Source: Nocardia tengchongensis
Lineage (GTDB): Bacteria > Actinomycetota > Actinomycetes > Mycobacteriales > Mycobacteriaceae
Length of the DNA stretch: 64,000 nt
Direction of reading: 5' to 3'
Assembly (NCBI RefSeq): GCF_018362975.1
Contig: NZ_CP074371.1
Span: forward strand, 7,688,001-7,752,000
This document shows, piece by piece, positions 54,550-62,832 of this stretch. The notes beneath the pieces were generated by a model. The model was not told the origin of the DNA. It was given only the letters and a program-made list of their open reading frames with translations, and searched no databases. The translations under genes were made by a program, and so were the position numbers. The stretch's first letter is position 1, and each line of letters starts with the position of its first letter.

Positions 54550-54736
54550 ATTCGCCCTCTCGCGTGATCAGGGCGGCACCACGATGTCAGATCCGCAGAG
54601 AGGCCTTGGACGCCCTCGGCTGTCACCGAAGCCACTGGCCAGTGTACCGGGCAGTAGCTGGTTTCAGATTATGACCGTTCTCGATTCCTGCATCCGAATT
54701 TCCCGTCATCGTTGATCGCAGGCGCGTACAGGTCGC

Positions 54737-55369
54737 TCAGCGGCGCCCAGCGTCAGCATCCGGTTCCGGAAGGTGTTGCGCGGGTGGGGCTCCGGCCATC
54801 GCGTCGCGGACGATCCGGTCGACGGCTTCGGCGGTGTGGGCCAGGTCGGCGTTCGCGGCGCGGGCGCAGCGGCGCACCGCCGCGTACGGCAGGTCGATGA
54901 TCAGCAGCGCGAGGCGTTCACGGTCGGATCGGTCGCGATAGCCCAGGCGATCGGCCAGCTCGCCCACGGCGTCGTCGAGCCCGCGCTGACGGGTCGCGGC
55001 CGCCTCGTGGGATTCGGCTCTCCACTGCGCGGATCCGAGGGCGTCGGGGCCCGCGAGCAGGACCGCCGCGTCTGTTGGGTTGCGTAGCGACCAGTCGGTG
55101 ACATGGTGGGCGGCCTGGATGACGGCCTGCTGCGGGGGGTCGATGCGCAGGGCCGCGAGGAACCCGCTCTGGAATCGGTCGAGGGTGCGCAGCCATAGCG
55201 CGGCCAGCAGCGCGGATCTGTCGGGGAAGCGGTAGTACACCGAGCCGCTCGGTGCCCCCGCGGCCGAGGCGACCGCACTCATGGTGACCGCGGCCGCACC
55301 GTCCGTCGCCGCGAGTTTCGCTGCCGCGTCGAGCAGTGAGTCGGCGGTGTGCGCTGGCTTTCTTGACAC
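54737..55369 (-). CDS. TetR family transcriptional regulator
   Basis: 210 residues from GTG 55369 (MSRKPAHTADSLLDAAAKLA). HTH AAVTMSAVASAAGAPSGSVY then YRFPDRSALLAALWLRTL. It is divergent from the SRPBCC/membrane-protein operon, with a long palindrome (55385-55402) just upstream of its start, so it probably represses both directions. Confidence 0.93.
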   Translation of the reverse strand: MSRKPAHTADSLLDAAAKLAATDGAAAVTMSAVASAAGAPSGSVYYRFPDRSALLAALWLRTLDRFQSGFLAALRIDPPQQAVIQAAHHVTDWSLRNPTDAAVLLAGPDALGSAQWRAESHEAAATRQRGLDDAVGELADRLGYRDRSDRERLALLIIDLPYAAVRRCARAANADLAHTAEAVDRIVRDAMAGAPPAQHLPEPDADAGRR

Positions 55370-55384
55370 AATCTAGAGAGTAGC

Positions 55385-55402
55385 CTCTAATTGGAATTAG
55401 AG
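55385..55402. promoter_or_regulatory. TetR operator CTCTAATT-GG-AATTAGAG
   Basis: An 18-base palindrome with perfect eight-base arms, A/T-rich in otherwise GC-rich DNA. It is 15 bases before the tetR start and 28 before the SRPBCC start. Related halves (TCTAGAGAGTA, TTAGAGAGTA) flank it. Confidence 0.85.
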
Positions 55403-55430
55403 AGTATTCGCTAAATGAAAGGTCCAGCTC

Positions 55431-55955
55431 ATGGTGCGAAATGTGCACAGTCGGGTGATCGCGGCCGATGCCCGAGCAGTCGGGCGGCTGCTCGACACGC
55501 TGGCGACCGATGAGGACCGGCTGTGGCCGGTGCGCCGATGGCCCGCAATGCTTTTCGATCGGCCGCTCGGGGTCGGCGCGTCCGGCGGGCACGGGCCCAT
55601 CCGCTACACCTGCGTGAAATACGTTCCGGGACAGGAAGTGGTGTTCCGCTTCCGTCGTCCACTCGGCTTCGACGGAACACACCGATTCGTCGTCGAGCAG
55701 GTCGATGCCACGCATACCCGCCTGACCCACGAGCTGGTGATGCGGACGCACGGCGCGGACCGGTTCACCTGGCCGCTGGTGTGGCGATGGCTGCACGACG
55801 CCTGCCTGGAGGACTCCTTGGATCTCGCCGAGAACACGCTGGTTCCGGGCACGCCGCCGCGCAATCACCACAGCGGATATGTCCGTTTCCTGCGAAGTCG
55901 GGTGCACCGCACCGAGATCCAGGACCGGGCGATCCTCGCGGGAGAACCCCAATGA
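55431..55955 (+). CDS. SRPBCC (START-like) family protein
   Basis: 174 residues from ATG 55431. The helix-grip pattern is visible: VHSRVIAADARAVGRLLDTL, IRYTCVKYVPGQEVVFRFRR, GTHRFVVEQVDATHTRLTHE, then a long C-terminal helix. Proteins of this kind bind hydrophobic ligands or act as cyclase-like proteins. It overlaps the next gene by four bases (ATGA) and is under the divergent TetR. Confidence 0.88.
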   Translation: MVRNVHSRVIAADARAVGRLLDTLATDEDRLWPVRRWPAMLFDRPLGVGASGGHGPIRYTCVKYVPGQEVVFRFRRPLGFDGTHRFVVEQVDATHTRLTHELVMRTHGADRFTWPLVWRWLHDACLEDSLDLAENTLVPGTPPRNHHSGYVRFLRSRVHRTEIQDRAILAGEPQ

Positions 55956-56359
55956 TCAAGTGGGCCGGTTGGTTGATCACGCTGTTCGGGGCGGCGCACA
56001 CGCTGCTCGCCCTGACCCTGGAGAAGGCCGCGCAGTACGCCGGAACCTGGTTCAGCGGCGGACTGTGGGGTGCGGACCTCACCGCCATGAGTCCGGCGGG
56101 CACCGCGTGGTGGCTCAGCCTCTACAGCTTCGGGCCGCCGCTCGTGCTGGTCGGTTTGCTGGTGCTGTGGCTGGAGCGCCGAGGCATCACCCCGCCCGTC
56201 TTCCTCGGCTGGGCGCTGGGTGCGTGGACCCTGGTCGGCGCCGTCGTCCTGGTGACCACGCCCTGGCCGATCCTGCTGCTCGCCGTCATCCTGCTGCTGG
56301 CGGGGACAGCGGCACGAACGACCACGGATGCCGGCTCGGAATCGCTATCTCGCCGGTAG
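55952..56359 (+). CDS. Small four-helix membrane protein (DUF6463-like)
   Basis: 135 residues from ATG 55952, translationally coupled to the SRPBCC gene. About four membrane segments: WAGWLITLFGAAHTLLALTL, WWLSLYSFGPPLVLVGLLVL, VFLGWALGAWTLVGAVVLV and WPILLLAVILLLAG. The IKWAGWLITLFGAAHTL start is typical of DUF6463 proteins (assignment tentative). Function unknown. Its last 15 bases overlap the end of the convergent kinase gene. Confidence 0.85.
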   Translation: MIKWAGWLITLFGAAHTLLALTLEKAAQYAGTWFSGGLWGADLTAMSPAGTAWWLSLYSFGPPLVLVGLLVLWLERRGITPPVFLGWALGAWTLVGAVVLVTTPWPILLLAVILLLAGTAARTTTDAGSESLSRR

Positions 56360-58270
56360 CGCCTCGGCGCTTTCGCTGGGCCGCACGACATCGAAGGCCG
56401 CGACGACCCGTTCGAGGGCTTGCAGATCCTTCTCGATGACGCCGTACAGCAGATAGGCGAGCACGAAGCCGACGATCCCGCCGACGCACAGGCTGCGGAC
56501 CGCCCAGACCACCGATTCGATGGCCACTCCCGGCAGGAAGGTGATGCCGGTGACGCCGATCAGCGGTACCGCGGCCGCCACCGCCAGGTAGATGCCGGTG
56601 CGGGCGGCGAGCCGGCGGAGGTGGCCGATGTCGGAGGGATCGGAGTGGCCGTGCATCAGGAAGACGGGATACACGCACCGCACCACGTACCAGGTGAGCG
56701 CGAAGTACGGATAGGCCACCGAGATCGCGCCGCACACCACCAGCGACAGCAGGAAATGCGCATAGGTGTCGTGCGGCACGCCGCCGGCGATCAGGTTCAG
56801 CATCACCGGGAAGATCACCCCGCAGGCCAGCCAGTTCGCGAACGCGATCCGCACCACCCGATCGCCGAGCCGCAGCGCGTCGCCGCGTGCCCGGACCAGG
56901 GTCTCGGCGCGGTAGTCCCAGCCGAGACGCAGGCCGATGGGTACCAGGACGACGCGCCGCGCGGCGTAGAGAATCAGCAAGGTGCCCAGCAGGATTGCGA
57001 GCGGATACAGCACGGCGGCAACGTAGTTGAAGGACCGCTGGGCCTCGGGCGTGAGCTTACTGACGATCAGGGTCCGGTTGTAGTAGTAGTTGTATCCGAC
57101 CGCCATCAGGGTCGGTATGCCGATCGCTGTCGCGATGATCGGCAGCGGCCACAGCGGTCCGGTCGGCCGGTGGCTGTGCGGCGGCGCGTCGACCAGATCC
57201 CGGGCGCGCGGGTCGAGGCACAGCTCGAACTGCTGGGCCAGCTCCGCACCGTTGGCCCACCGGTCGTCGCGCCGTGGCGACAAGCAGGTGAGCAGCACGC
57301 GGCGCAGCGAGGCCGGGCAGTCCGCCGGGAGATCGTCCAGAAACTCCTGCGCGATCGGGCGGCGGCGCAGTTCGAGTAGCCGCTCGACGGCGGTCCGCGA
57401 TTCGGCCGAGTCGACCCGGGGAAACGGTCGCCGCCCGGTCAGCAGCTCCCACAGCATGACCCCGAGGGCGTAAATGTCACTGCGCGTGTCCAAGTCGCCG
57501 ACCGCACCGGGCAGCGCCGGGTGGCTCGCCTCGAGATGTTCGGGAGACATGTAGGCCAGGGATCCGCCGAAGTACGACACCGGACTGCTCCCGGCGACAT
57601 GGTCGCTGAAGCTGATATTGAAGTCGGCCAGCTTGGGCACGCCGTCAGCGGAGAGCAGCACGTTCGCCGGTTTGATGTCGCGGTGCAGCACACCCTGGCT
57701 CTCGGCGTAGTCCAGCGCCTCTGCCAGCCGGCGGCCCAGCCACGCCACCGTCTCCGGCCATGACAGGGCGGCGATCTCGTCGCGGATGCGGGCGCTCGAG
57801 GTGCGGATCTCGCCCTTCTCCTCCAATGCCGCATCGACGGAGTCGAGCAGCAGTCGTCCGTCGCGCTGCTCGGGCGCGGTCTCGCGGACCCGTTTCAGCA
57901 CCGCCGCCAGCGTTCCTCCCGGCAGGTACTGCATGTACAGGAGCTTCACCCCCCGGTCCGGCAGCACCCGCTGGTCGTAGACCCGGACGATGTATTCGTG
58001 TTCGAGCCGGGCCAGGGTCTGGGGTTCGGTGCCGTGGTCGGCGGAGACCTTCACCGCCACCAGTCGTTGCATCGAGAGTTGTCGCGCCAGAAACACTCTC
58101 GCGAACGCACCATGGCCCAGTTCCAGCAGCAGATCGAAATCGTCGATCCGGTCCCCGGGCTCGAGGTCCGCGCCGAGTCCCGGCGTGCTCGACAGCTCGC
58201 CGAGGGTACCCGCGGCCCGCTCGGCCAGCGGGTCGAAGGCCGCCGTCCCGTCCGGCGCCGGCTCGGTCAT
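56345..58270 (-). CDS. Ser/Thr protein kinase with polytopic membrane C-terminus
   Basis: 641 residues. Kinase domain at about 44-350: LELGHGAFARVF, ATP Lys 74 (VAVKVS), HRDIKPANVL (Asp 198, Lys 200), then ADFNISF at 215-221, where the DFG motif is DFN, and AYMSPEHLEA, LGVMLWELLTGRRPF. From about 372 there are some six membrane segments (LWPLPIIATAIGIPTLMAVG, AAVLYPLAILLGTLLILYAA, ACGVIFPVMLNLIAG, LLSLVVCGAISVAYPYFALT and others) instead of the usual single anchor and sensor domain. The kinase may sense membrane state directly. Targets are unknown. Confidence 0.92.
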   Translation of the reverse strand: MTEPAPDGTAAFDPLAERAAGTLGELSSTPGLGADLEPGDRIDDFDLLLELGHGAFARVFLARQLSMQRLVAVKVSADHGTEPQTLARLEHEYIVRVYDQRVLPDRGVKLLYMQYLPGGTLAAVLKRVRETAPEQRDGRLLLDSVDAALEEKGEIRTSSARIRDEIAALSWPETVAWLGRRLAEALDYAESQGVLHRDIKPANVLLSADGVPKLADFNISFSDHVAGSSPVSYFGGSLAYMSPEHLEASHPALPGAVGDLDTRSDIYALGVMLWELLTGRRPFPRVDSAESRTAVERLLELRRRPIAQEFLDDLPADCPASLRRVLLTCLSPRRDDRWANGAELAQQFELCLDPRARDLVDAPPHSHRPTGPLWPLPIIATAIGIPTLMAVGYNYYYNRTLIVSKLTPEAQRSFNYVAAVLYPLAILLGTLLILYAARRVVLVPIGLRLGWDYRAETLVRARGDALRLGDRVVRIAFANWLACGVIFPVMLNLIAGGVPHDTYAHFLLSLVVCGAISVAYPYFALTWYVVRCVYPVFLMHGHSDPSDIGHLRRLAARTGIYLAVAAAVPLIGVTGITFLPGVAIESVVWAVRSLCVGGIVGFVLAYLLYGVIEKDLQALERVVAAFDVVRPSESAEALPAR

Positions 58271-58324
58271 CGCCCGGTCACTCGGGGGTGGAACTCCGAG
58301 GCATGATCAATGCTAGCGCCGCGA

Positions 58325-58790
58325 TCAGGCCGGGAGGCGGTCCGGGCCCTCGAGGATCGAGAGGCGGACGGCGGCCAGGACCATGGCGCGGTACGGCAGT
58401 CGGAGTTCGCCCGGCCGGGGCTCGTTCGCCCAGTGCCAGCCCGGGGGTTGGTCGGAGGTGGGCATCATGATGCGGCTGCCGGACTCGGGGACGGTCACCG
58501 AGTGTCCCCGGAGAAAGATGCGAAGCCGTTGGGGGTACCGGGTGATTGGGGAGCGGCGGGGCCACCAGGAAGGTCCAGTAGCGGTCGCGCGGGTCGGCGA
58601 TCACGGGGGCGGCCGGTAGCCAGGACAGGCGGTGGAGCACCTGCCGGCCGAGCGGCTCGGGCAGCGTCAGCGCACCCACCGCGGCGCCCACGGTGAGTAG
58701 CGGGCGGTCGGCGTACAGCTCGACCGGTAGTCCGTAGCGGGCGCGCAGCACATGGGCCGATTCGTGAGGGGAACAGCACGATTCGAACAT
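58325..58790 (-). pseudogene. Hypothetical protein, frameshifted
   Basis: ATG 58790 follows GGAGGTCCCG, an ideal ribosome-binding site. The first frame gives MFESCCSPHESAHVLRARYG, VGALTLPEPLGRQVLHRLSW and DRYWTFLVAP. Adding one C at about 58559 continues in another frame (RRSPITRYPQRLRIFLRGHS, VTVPESGSRIMMPTSDQPPG, LRLPYRAMVLAAVRLSILEG) to the stop at 58325, a protein of about 155 residues. The YWTFLV...G..VTVP.SG....W pattern resembles small actinobacterial proteins next to kinases or regulators, but no domain is named. Confidence 0.65.
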
Positions 58791-59171
58791 CGGGACCTCC
58801 GGACACGCGGCGGGGGATGCACCCGGTGCCGAGGGTGTCCGCGGTCCGTGGCCGACGCGATGGCATGAACGGAGGGTTCGCGTCGAGAGCGGACACCGGG
58901 CGAAGGGAGGCTCGACGACCGGCACCGGGTGCGAGTAAGAGTCTCGTCGCCGCCGGTGCCGCAGTGGTGACGCCGCGATGGCATTTCGATGACCGCCTGT
59001 AAAGCTGTGTCCCCCAAGGTCGAACAGTTGCCGGTGAGGTAGCTCACCGCCCGCGCGAGCGGCCCGAGCGCCACCCACTGTGACCTGCGCCACCCCTTGT
59101 CACCTTTCGGCGATGCGGTCGGTCAACAGAGTGAACCCACGAAATCCACACGCAAGAGAATGGGGAAGACG
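58791..59171. other. Intergenic, no gene seen
   Basis: About 380 bases between two divergent genes. GCGATGGCAT occurs twice (near 58857 and 58976). No family-like frame or RNA gene is seen; it should contain promoters for both neighbours. Confidence 0.4.
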
Positions 59172-59555
59172 ATGACTCTGCAGGTGACCACCATCATGCT
59201 GGCCGTCGAGGACATGGATCGGTCCAAGAAGTTCTACGAGGGCCTGGGCGCGAAGCTGGGGCAGGATTTCCCGAACTTCGCGTCGTTCGAGCTGGGCGGC
59301 GGTTCCGCGATGGGGATCTACCCGATCGACTGGGCGGCCAAGGACGCGGGTGTCTCGGCCGAGGGTGAGGGCTTCCGGGGCGTGTCGTTCCATTTCATCG
59401 TCGACAGCCAGGAGGAGGTCGACGAGGTGATCGCCAAGGCTGTCGCCGGCGGCGGTTCCGTGGTGCGGGAGGCCGAAGGGGCCGGATGGGGTGGGTACTT
59501 CGGGTACATCGCCGACCCGGACGGGCACCTGTGGAAGATCGCCACCGCCGCCTGA
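59172..59555 (+). CDS. VOC (glyoxalase/bleomycin-resistance) family protein
   Basis: 127 residues from ATG 59172 (GGGGAAG before); ATG 59160 in frame adds MGKT. Two beta-alpha-beta-beta-beta units: TIMLAVEDMDRSKKFYEGLG, NFASFELGGGSAMGIYPIDW, VSFHFIVDSQEEVDEVIAKA, GYFGYIADPDGHLWKIA. The final Asp-Pro-Asp-Gly-His with metal-ligand Glu replaced by Lys-Ile suggests binding rather than classic glyoxalase catalysis. The substrate is unknown. Confidence 0.93.
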   Translation: MTLQVTTIMLAVEDMDRSKKFYEGLGAKLGQDFPNFASFELGGGSAMGIYPIDWAAKDAGVSAEGEGFRGVSFHFIVDSQEEVDEVIAKAVAGGGSVVREAEGAGWGGYFGYIADPDGHLWKIATAA

Positions 59556-59559
59556 CGGG

Positions 59560-60351
59560 TCAGGCCCCGGGGCCGTCGGGGGTTTCGGCCGAGATACGGA
59601 CGGGCGGAAACGCCTGCTCCGCTTGGCGATAGAGGGCGTCGAGCGGCAGCGGGACCCGGCTGACGGCCAGCACCTGGTTGCCGGTATAGCCCGCGAAGAC
59701 ATCGCCGTCGAGCAGGACCCGGTAGGGGAACGCCGCGCAGATGTCGTCCAGATGGTGGCGGGTGCCGACGAGGTTCAGCAGATAGACCCCGCCCGGGCGC
59801 AGGACTCGGGCCACCTCCGCGGTGAAGCCGGCACCGGTGATGCCCGCCGCGATCCGCAGCCCCTCGAAGGCGTCCGCCATCACCAGGTCCGCGGAATCCG
59901 CCGGCAGCGTGGTGATTTCGGTCAGCGCGTCGGCGATCCGCAATTCGACGCCGGGCAGGGAGCGTAGGCCGAGGCGTTCGTCGACGAATTCGGCGAGGGC
60001 CTCGTCGGCCTCGATCACCAGGTGCCGCGATCCCGGGCGCACGGCCGAGAGGTAGCGCGGGAAGGTGCAGCCGCCCCCGCCGACGTGCACCACATCCAGT
60101 GGCGCGTCGGCGGGTTCGAGGGAGTCGACCACGTAGCCCGCGTAGCGCAGGTATTCGAGTTCGAGATAGGTCGGGTCGTCCAGGTCCACGTAGGACTGGG
60201 CGATGCCGTTCACGGTCAGCAACCAGCCGCCGGGGCGTTCCGCGTCGGGTCGCAACTCGGCGTTCCCGAAGCGCACCGCACGCGCCCCGGGCACCGGCTG
60301 AACAGGCGGTCGCACGCCGTCTCCGCTGGGCGCCCCCAGCCAGTTACTCAT
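59560..60351 (-). CDS. Spermidine synthase-like methyltransferase-fold protein
   Basis: 263 residues from ATG 60351. Spermidine-synthase fold with DPTYLELEYLRYAGYVVDSL, nucleotide motif VVHVGGGGCTFPRYLSAVRP, acidic strand LVIEADEALAEF and DLVMADAFEGL. The aminopropyltransferase catalytic Asp region is altered (MADAFEG rather than the usual DS.DP), so polyamine synthesis is not certain; many such actinobacterial proteins are orphan. It ends five bases from the glyoxalase-family gene. Confidence 0.88.
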   Translation of the reverse strand: MSNWLGAPSGDGVRPPVQPVPGARAVRFGNAELRPDAERPGGWLLTVNGIAQSYVDLDDPTYLELEYLRYAGYVVDSLEPADAPLDVVHVGGGGCTFPRYLSAVRPGSRHLVIEADEALAEFVDERLGLRSLPGVELRIADALTEITTLPADSADLVMADAFEGLRIAAGITGAGFTAEVARVLRPGGVYLLNLVGTRHHLDDICAAFPYRVLLDGDVFAGYTGNQVLAVSRVPLPLDALYRQAEQAFPPVRISAETPDGPGA

Positions 60352-60501
60352 CGGTACATGATCGCAGTACACCCGGACTCCCCTTGCTGAACGTGGCCGG
60401 ACACCGTCGGCTTTGCGGTGCTGCTGCAAATTTGCCAGTGTTCCTGAAAGAGTCTCCCAAAGGGCACATTCTGGACGATTGACCGGCCTAGACTCCCCCG
60501 C

Positions 60502-61479
60502 ATGGAGGTTCATACCCGGCAGTTGCAGTACTTCGTCGCGGTCGCGGAGGAGTTGAGCTTCACCCGCGCCGCGCAGCGGCTGCACGTGTCCCAGCAGGGC
60601 CTGAGCACCCAGATCAAACAGCTGGAACACGACATGGACGTCACCCTGTTCTCGCGGACCACCCGGCAGGTGGAGCTGACCGCGGCCGGGGCGGCGTTCC
60701 TCCGGCACGTTCGAGATGCGTTCAGCAGCTTGAATTCCGGCCTCGAGGAAGCCCGAGCGGTCCACCGCGGCGAACGCGACCGCCTGGTCCTGGGCTGTCT
60801 CGAGGGTGCGGCGCTGACCTTGACCGAGCCGATCCTGAGCGCCTTCCGGACGCGTTTCCCCGCGGTCGCCGTCGAGCTGCAGCACTTCACCTACGAGACC
60901 CCCTCGGCGGGCCTGACGACCGGGCAGGTGGATGTCGCCATCGTCCGGCGCCCGTTCGAGGACGACGGACTTCGCTTCGAGACCCTGTTCCGCCAGCCGT
61001 TGATGGCGATGCTGCCCGCGGCCCATCCTCTGGCGGACCGCGCCGAGGTCACGGCGGCGCAGCTGCTGGACGAGCCGATCCTGTCCTCCGCTGCCACCGA
61101 TCCGGTCTGGAATGGCTTCTGGCAGTTGGACTCCCATCGCGACGGCCGCCCGGCCCCGATCGCCTCCCGCGCGAAGACGCTGCTGGAGGAGCTGCACCAG
61201 GTGGCCACCGGGGCAGCCATCGCGATGACGGTGCCCTGCGCGGGGTGGATCAAGTTCCCGGGTGTCCGCCTGGTCCCGGTGGCCGACACGGCTGCTAGCG
61301 AAGTCGCCGTCTGCTGGCGTCCCGAGACCACCAATCCCTGGTGCGATCCTTCATCGAGATCGCCCGCCGGGTCCGCGACGCGAATCCCGATCTGCTCGCC
61401 CGCCTGCAGGCCCCGCGCTGCCGTGACCGTCACGCCGCTCCACTGCCGGCCTGAACCAACAACTTTCGCTTGTCGATAA
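60502..61479 (+). CDS. LysR family transcriptional regulator, C-terminus shifted
   Basis: ATG 60502 (MEVHTRQLQYFVAVAEELSF). HTH RAAQRLHVSQQGLSTQIKQL and an intact effector domain to WRPETTNP. At about 61337 one C of a run appears missing; the family frame continues LVRSFIEIARRVRDANPDLL and ends at 61454 (RHAAPLPA), while the frame as given ends at 61479 with an unrelated tail. The regulator is divergent from the spermidine-synthase-like gene, its probable target. Confidence 0.9.
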   Translation: MEVHTRQLQYFVAVAEELSFTRAAQRLHVSQQGLSTQIKQLEHDMDVTLFSRTTRQVELTAAGAAFLRHVRDAFSSLNSGLEEARAVHRGERDRLVLGCLEGAALTLTEPILSAFRTRFPAVAVELQHFTYETPSAGLTTGQVDVAIVRRPFEDDGLRFETLFRQPLMAMLPAAHPLADRAEVTAAQLLDEPILSSAATDPVWNGFWQLDSHRDGRPAPIASRAKTLLEELHQVATGAAIAMTVPCAGWIKFPGVRLVPVADTAASEVAVCWRPETTNPWCDPSSRSPAGSATRIPICSPACRPRAAVTVTPLHCRPEPTTFACR

Positions 61480-61576
61480 TCCATTACAATTGATTTCAGT
61501 TCTTTTCCACTCTCGCATAACGTTTCTCAGCGTGAGCCGCAAGGTTCATTCTGAAAAATCCTGAAGGAGAAGAACA

Positions 61577-61660
61577 ATGGGATCCGTGGCCAACTTCCTT
61601 GTCGACGCGCTCATCGCGGAGCTGACCAAGAAGCTCTTCAGCGGTTCCGCCGGCAAGTAA
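61577..61660 (+). CDS. 27-residue amphipathic peptide
   Basis: ATG 61577 to TAA 61660, with AAGGAGAAG about six bases before the start, the strongest ribosome-binding site in the region. The product is MGSVANFLVDALIAELTKKL followed by FSGSAGK: one amphipathic helix (FLVDALIAELTKKLF) between short Gly/Ser ends. It is followed 19 bases later by a clear terminator, so it is a complete monocistronic unit with an A/T-rich promoter. There is no signal peptide. Function unknown; a membrane-active or leader-like peptide is possible. Confidence 0.7.
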   Translation: MGSVANFLVDALIAELTKKLFSGSAGK

Positions 61661-61679
61661 CCGGTCGGACACACAGAGA

Positions 61680-61708
61680 AGGCCCGGAACCTTGTTGGTT
61701 CCGGGCCT
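61680..61708 (+). terminator. Terminator after 27-residue peptide gene
   Basis: AGGCCCGGAACC (61680-61691) pairs perfectly with GGTTCCGGGCCT (61697-61708), followed by CTTTCG. It lies between convergent genes and may serve the mycolyltransferase as well. Confidence 0.9.
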
Positions 61709-61742
61709 CTTTCGTGGCTGGGTATTCGGTTTCAGGAGGGCG

Positions 61743-62750
61743 CTATTCAGTGCCGAGCGCGGAGGCCAGCAGCGGCCACGAATTGTGGAGATCACGCTCC
61801 CAGTAGGCCCAGGTGTGGGTACCGGCGGGCCGGAAGTCGATCTGGGCCGGAATGTTCAGGGCGGCAAGCCGATCGGCCAGCTGGTGGGTGCAGGAGTTGG
61901 TGGCGGCCTCGATCAGGCCGCCCAGCACCATCTGGTTCGCTTTGGTGATGACCTGGTCGGGTGTTGGCTGCGCGCCGAGGGACTCGGCCGGGCCGGGCAG
62001 GCCGGTGCCGCTGGCCAGGTAGATCGCCTTGCCGCGCAGGCTGTCCGCATTGAGCAGGGCGTCGTGGGCGCGCCAGGCCGGGTCGTCGTCGGGGCCCCAC
62101 ATGTTCTTGGGGTCGGCGTCACCGCGCGCGAGCACCAGCCGGATGTAGGCGCGGCCGGCGGGATCGGAAGTGGAGGCGCACCCGCTGTACGCGGCGACCG
62201 CCGAGTACACGTCCGGAGCGGCGGAGATCAGGTCCAGCGCCGAGGTGGCCGACATGGACACGCCCGCAATCGCATTCACACGCGAGGCACGCAGGGCCGC
62301 GTCGATGATCGGCGGTAGTTCCCGGGTCAGAAACGTCTCCCACCGATGACGCCCCAGTTTCGGATCGTCGTGCTGCCAGTCGGTGTAATAGGAGAATTCA
62401 CCGCCGACCGGCGTCACCACATTCACGTTCTTGTCCCAGAAGAACGCCACGATGTCGGTGCGACTGTACCAATTGGTGATATCGGTTCCGCCGCTGGCGC
62501 CATTGAGCAGATACAGCGTCGGCGCGTTCGGCTGTGCGGCGGCCATCACCTGGAGCGGGATAACCCGTTGCATGGCAGCCGAATACACGTAGAACATCTG
62601 TTGCCGCTGTCCCGCGCGATCGATGTGGTCCAGATGCGAGGCGACATCGGCCCGCGAGACCTGGAACGCGCCCGGGGCGACGGTGATCAGAGCCGCGGCG
62701 GCGGCGCACGAAAGGATGAGCGACGAAACGGTCCGCCAGGGCGACACCAC
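61743..62750 (-). CDS. Secreted mycolyltransferase (antigen 85-like esterase)
   Basis: 335 residues from GTG 62750 (GAGGAG before it). Signal peptide SSLILSCAAAAALITVAPGA, then an esterase D/antigen-85 fold: RVIPLQVMAAAQPNAPTLYL, LLNGASGGTDITNWYSRTDI, VVTPVGGEFSYYTDW, nucleophile Ser 165 in IAGVSMSATSALDL, Asp/Glu region near ASGTGLPG, and the final GTHTWAYWERDL His. Enzymes of this family move mycolic acids onto trehalose or arabinogalactan outside the cell, so it belongs to cell-envelope assembly. Confidence 0.93.
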   Translation of the reverse strand: MVSPWRTVSSLILSCAAAAALITVAPGAFQVSRADVASHLDHIDRAGQRQQMFYVYSAAMQRVIPLQVMAAAQPNAPTLYLLNGASGGTDITNWYSRTDIVAFFWDKNVNVVTPVGGEFSYYTDWQHDDPKLGRHRWETFLTRELPPIIDAALRASRVNAIAGVSMSATSALDLISAAPDVYSAVAAYSGCASTSDPAGRAYIRLVLARGDADPKNMWGPDDDPAWRAHDALLNADSLRGKAIYLASGTGLPGPAESLGAQPTPDQVITKANQMVLGGLIEAATNSCTHQLADRLAALNIPAQIDFRPAGTHTWAYWERDLHNSWPLLASALGTE

Positions 62751-62776
62751 TGACTCCTCGGGAAACGATGAAAGGT

Positions 62777-62814
62777 CCTGGGCCGCGGCCGCCGCGCGCG
62801 TACCGCGGCCCAGG
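62777..62814 (-). terminator. Terminator after secreted-protein gene
   Basis: CCTGGGCCGCGG (62777-62788) pairs with CCGCGGCCCAGG (62803-62814), loop of 14 bases. It lies downstream of the minus-strand secreted protein and upstream of the mycolyltransferase gene. Confidence 0.7.
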
Positions 62815-62832
62815 GGATTTCGAGCCTGGTGA

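Noticed and set aside
58817..59002. 61-codon frame MHPVPRVSAV... between the frameshifted protein and the glyoxalase-family gene
   Set aside because: No ribosome-binding site, Arg-rich composition and no recognisable pattern.
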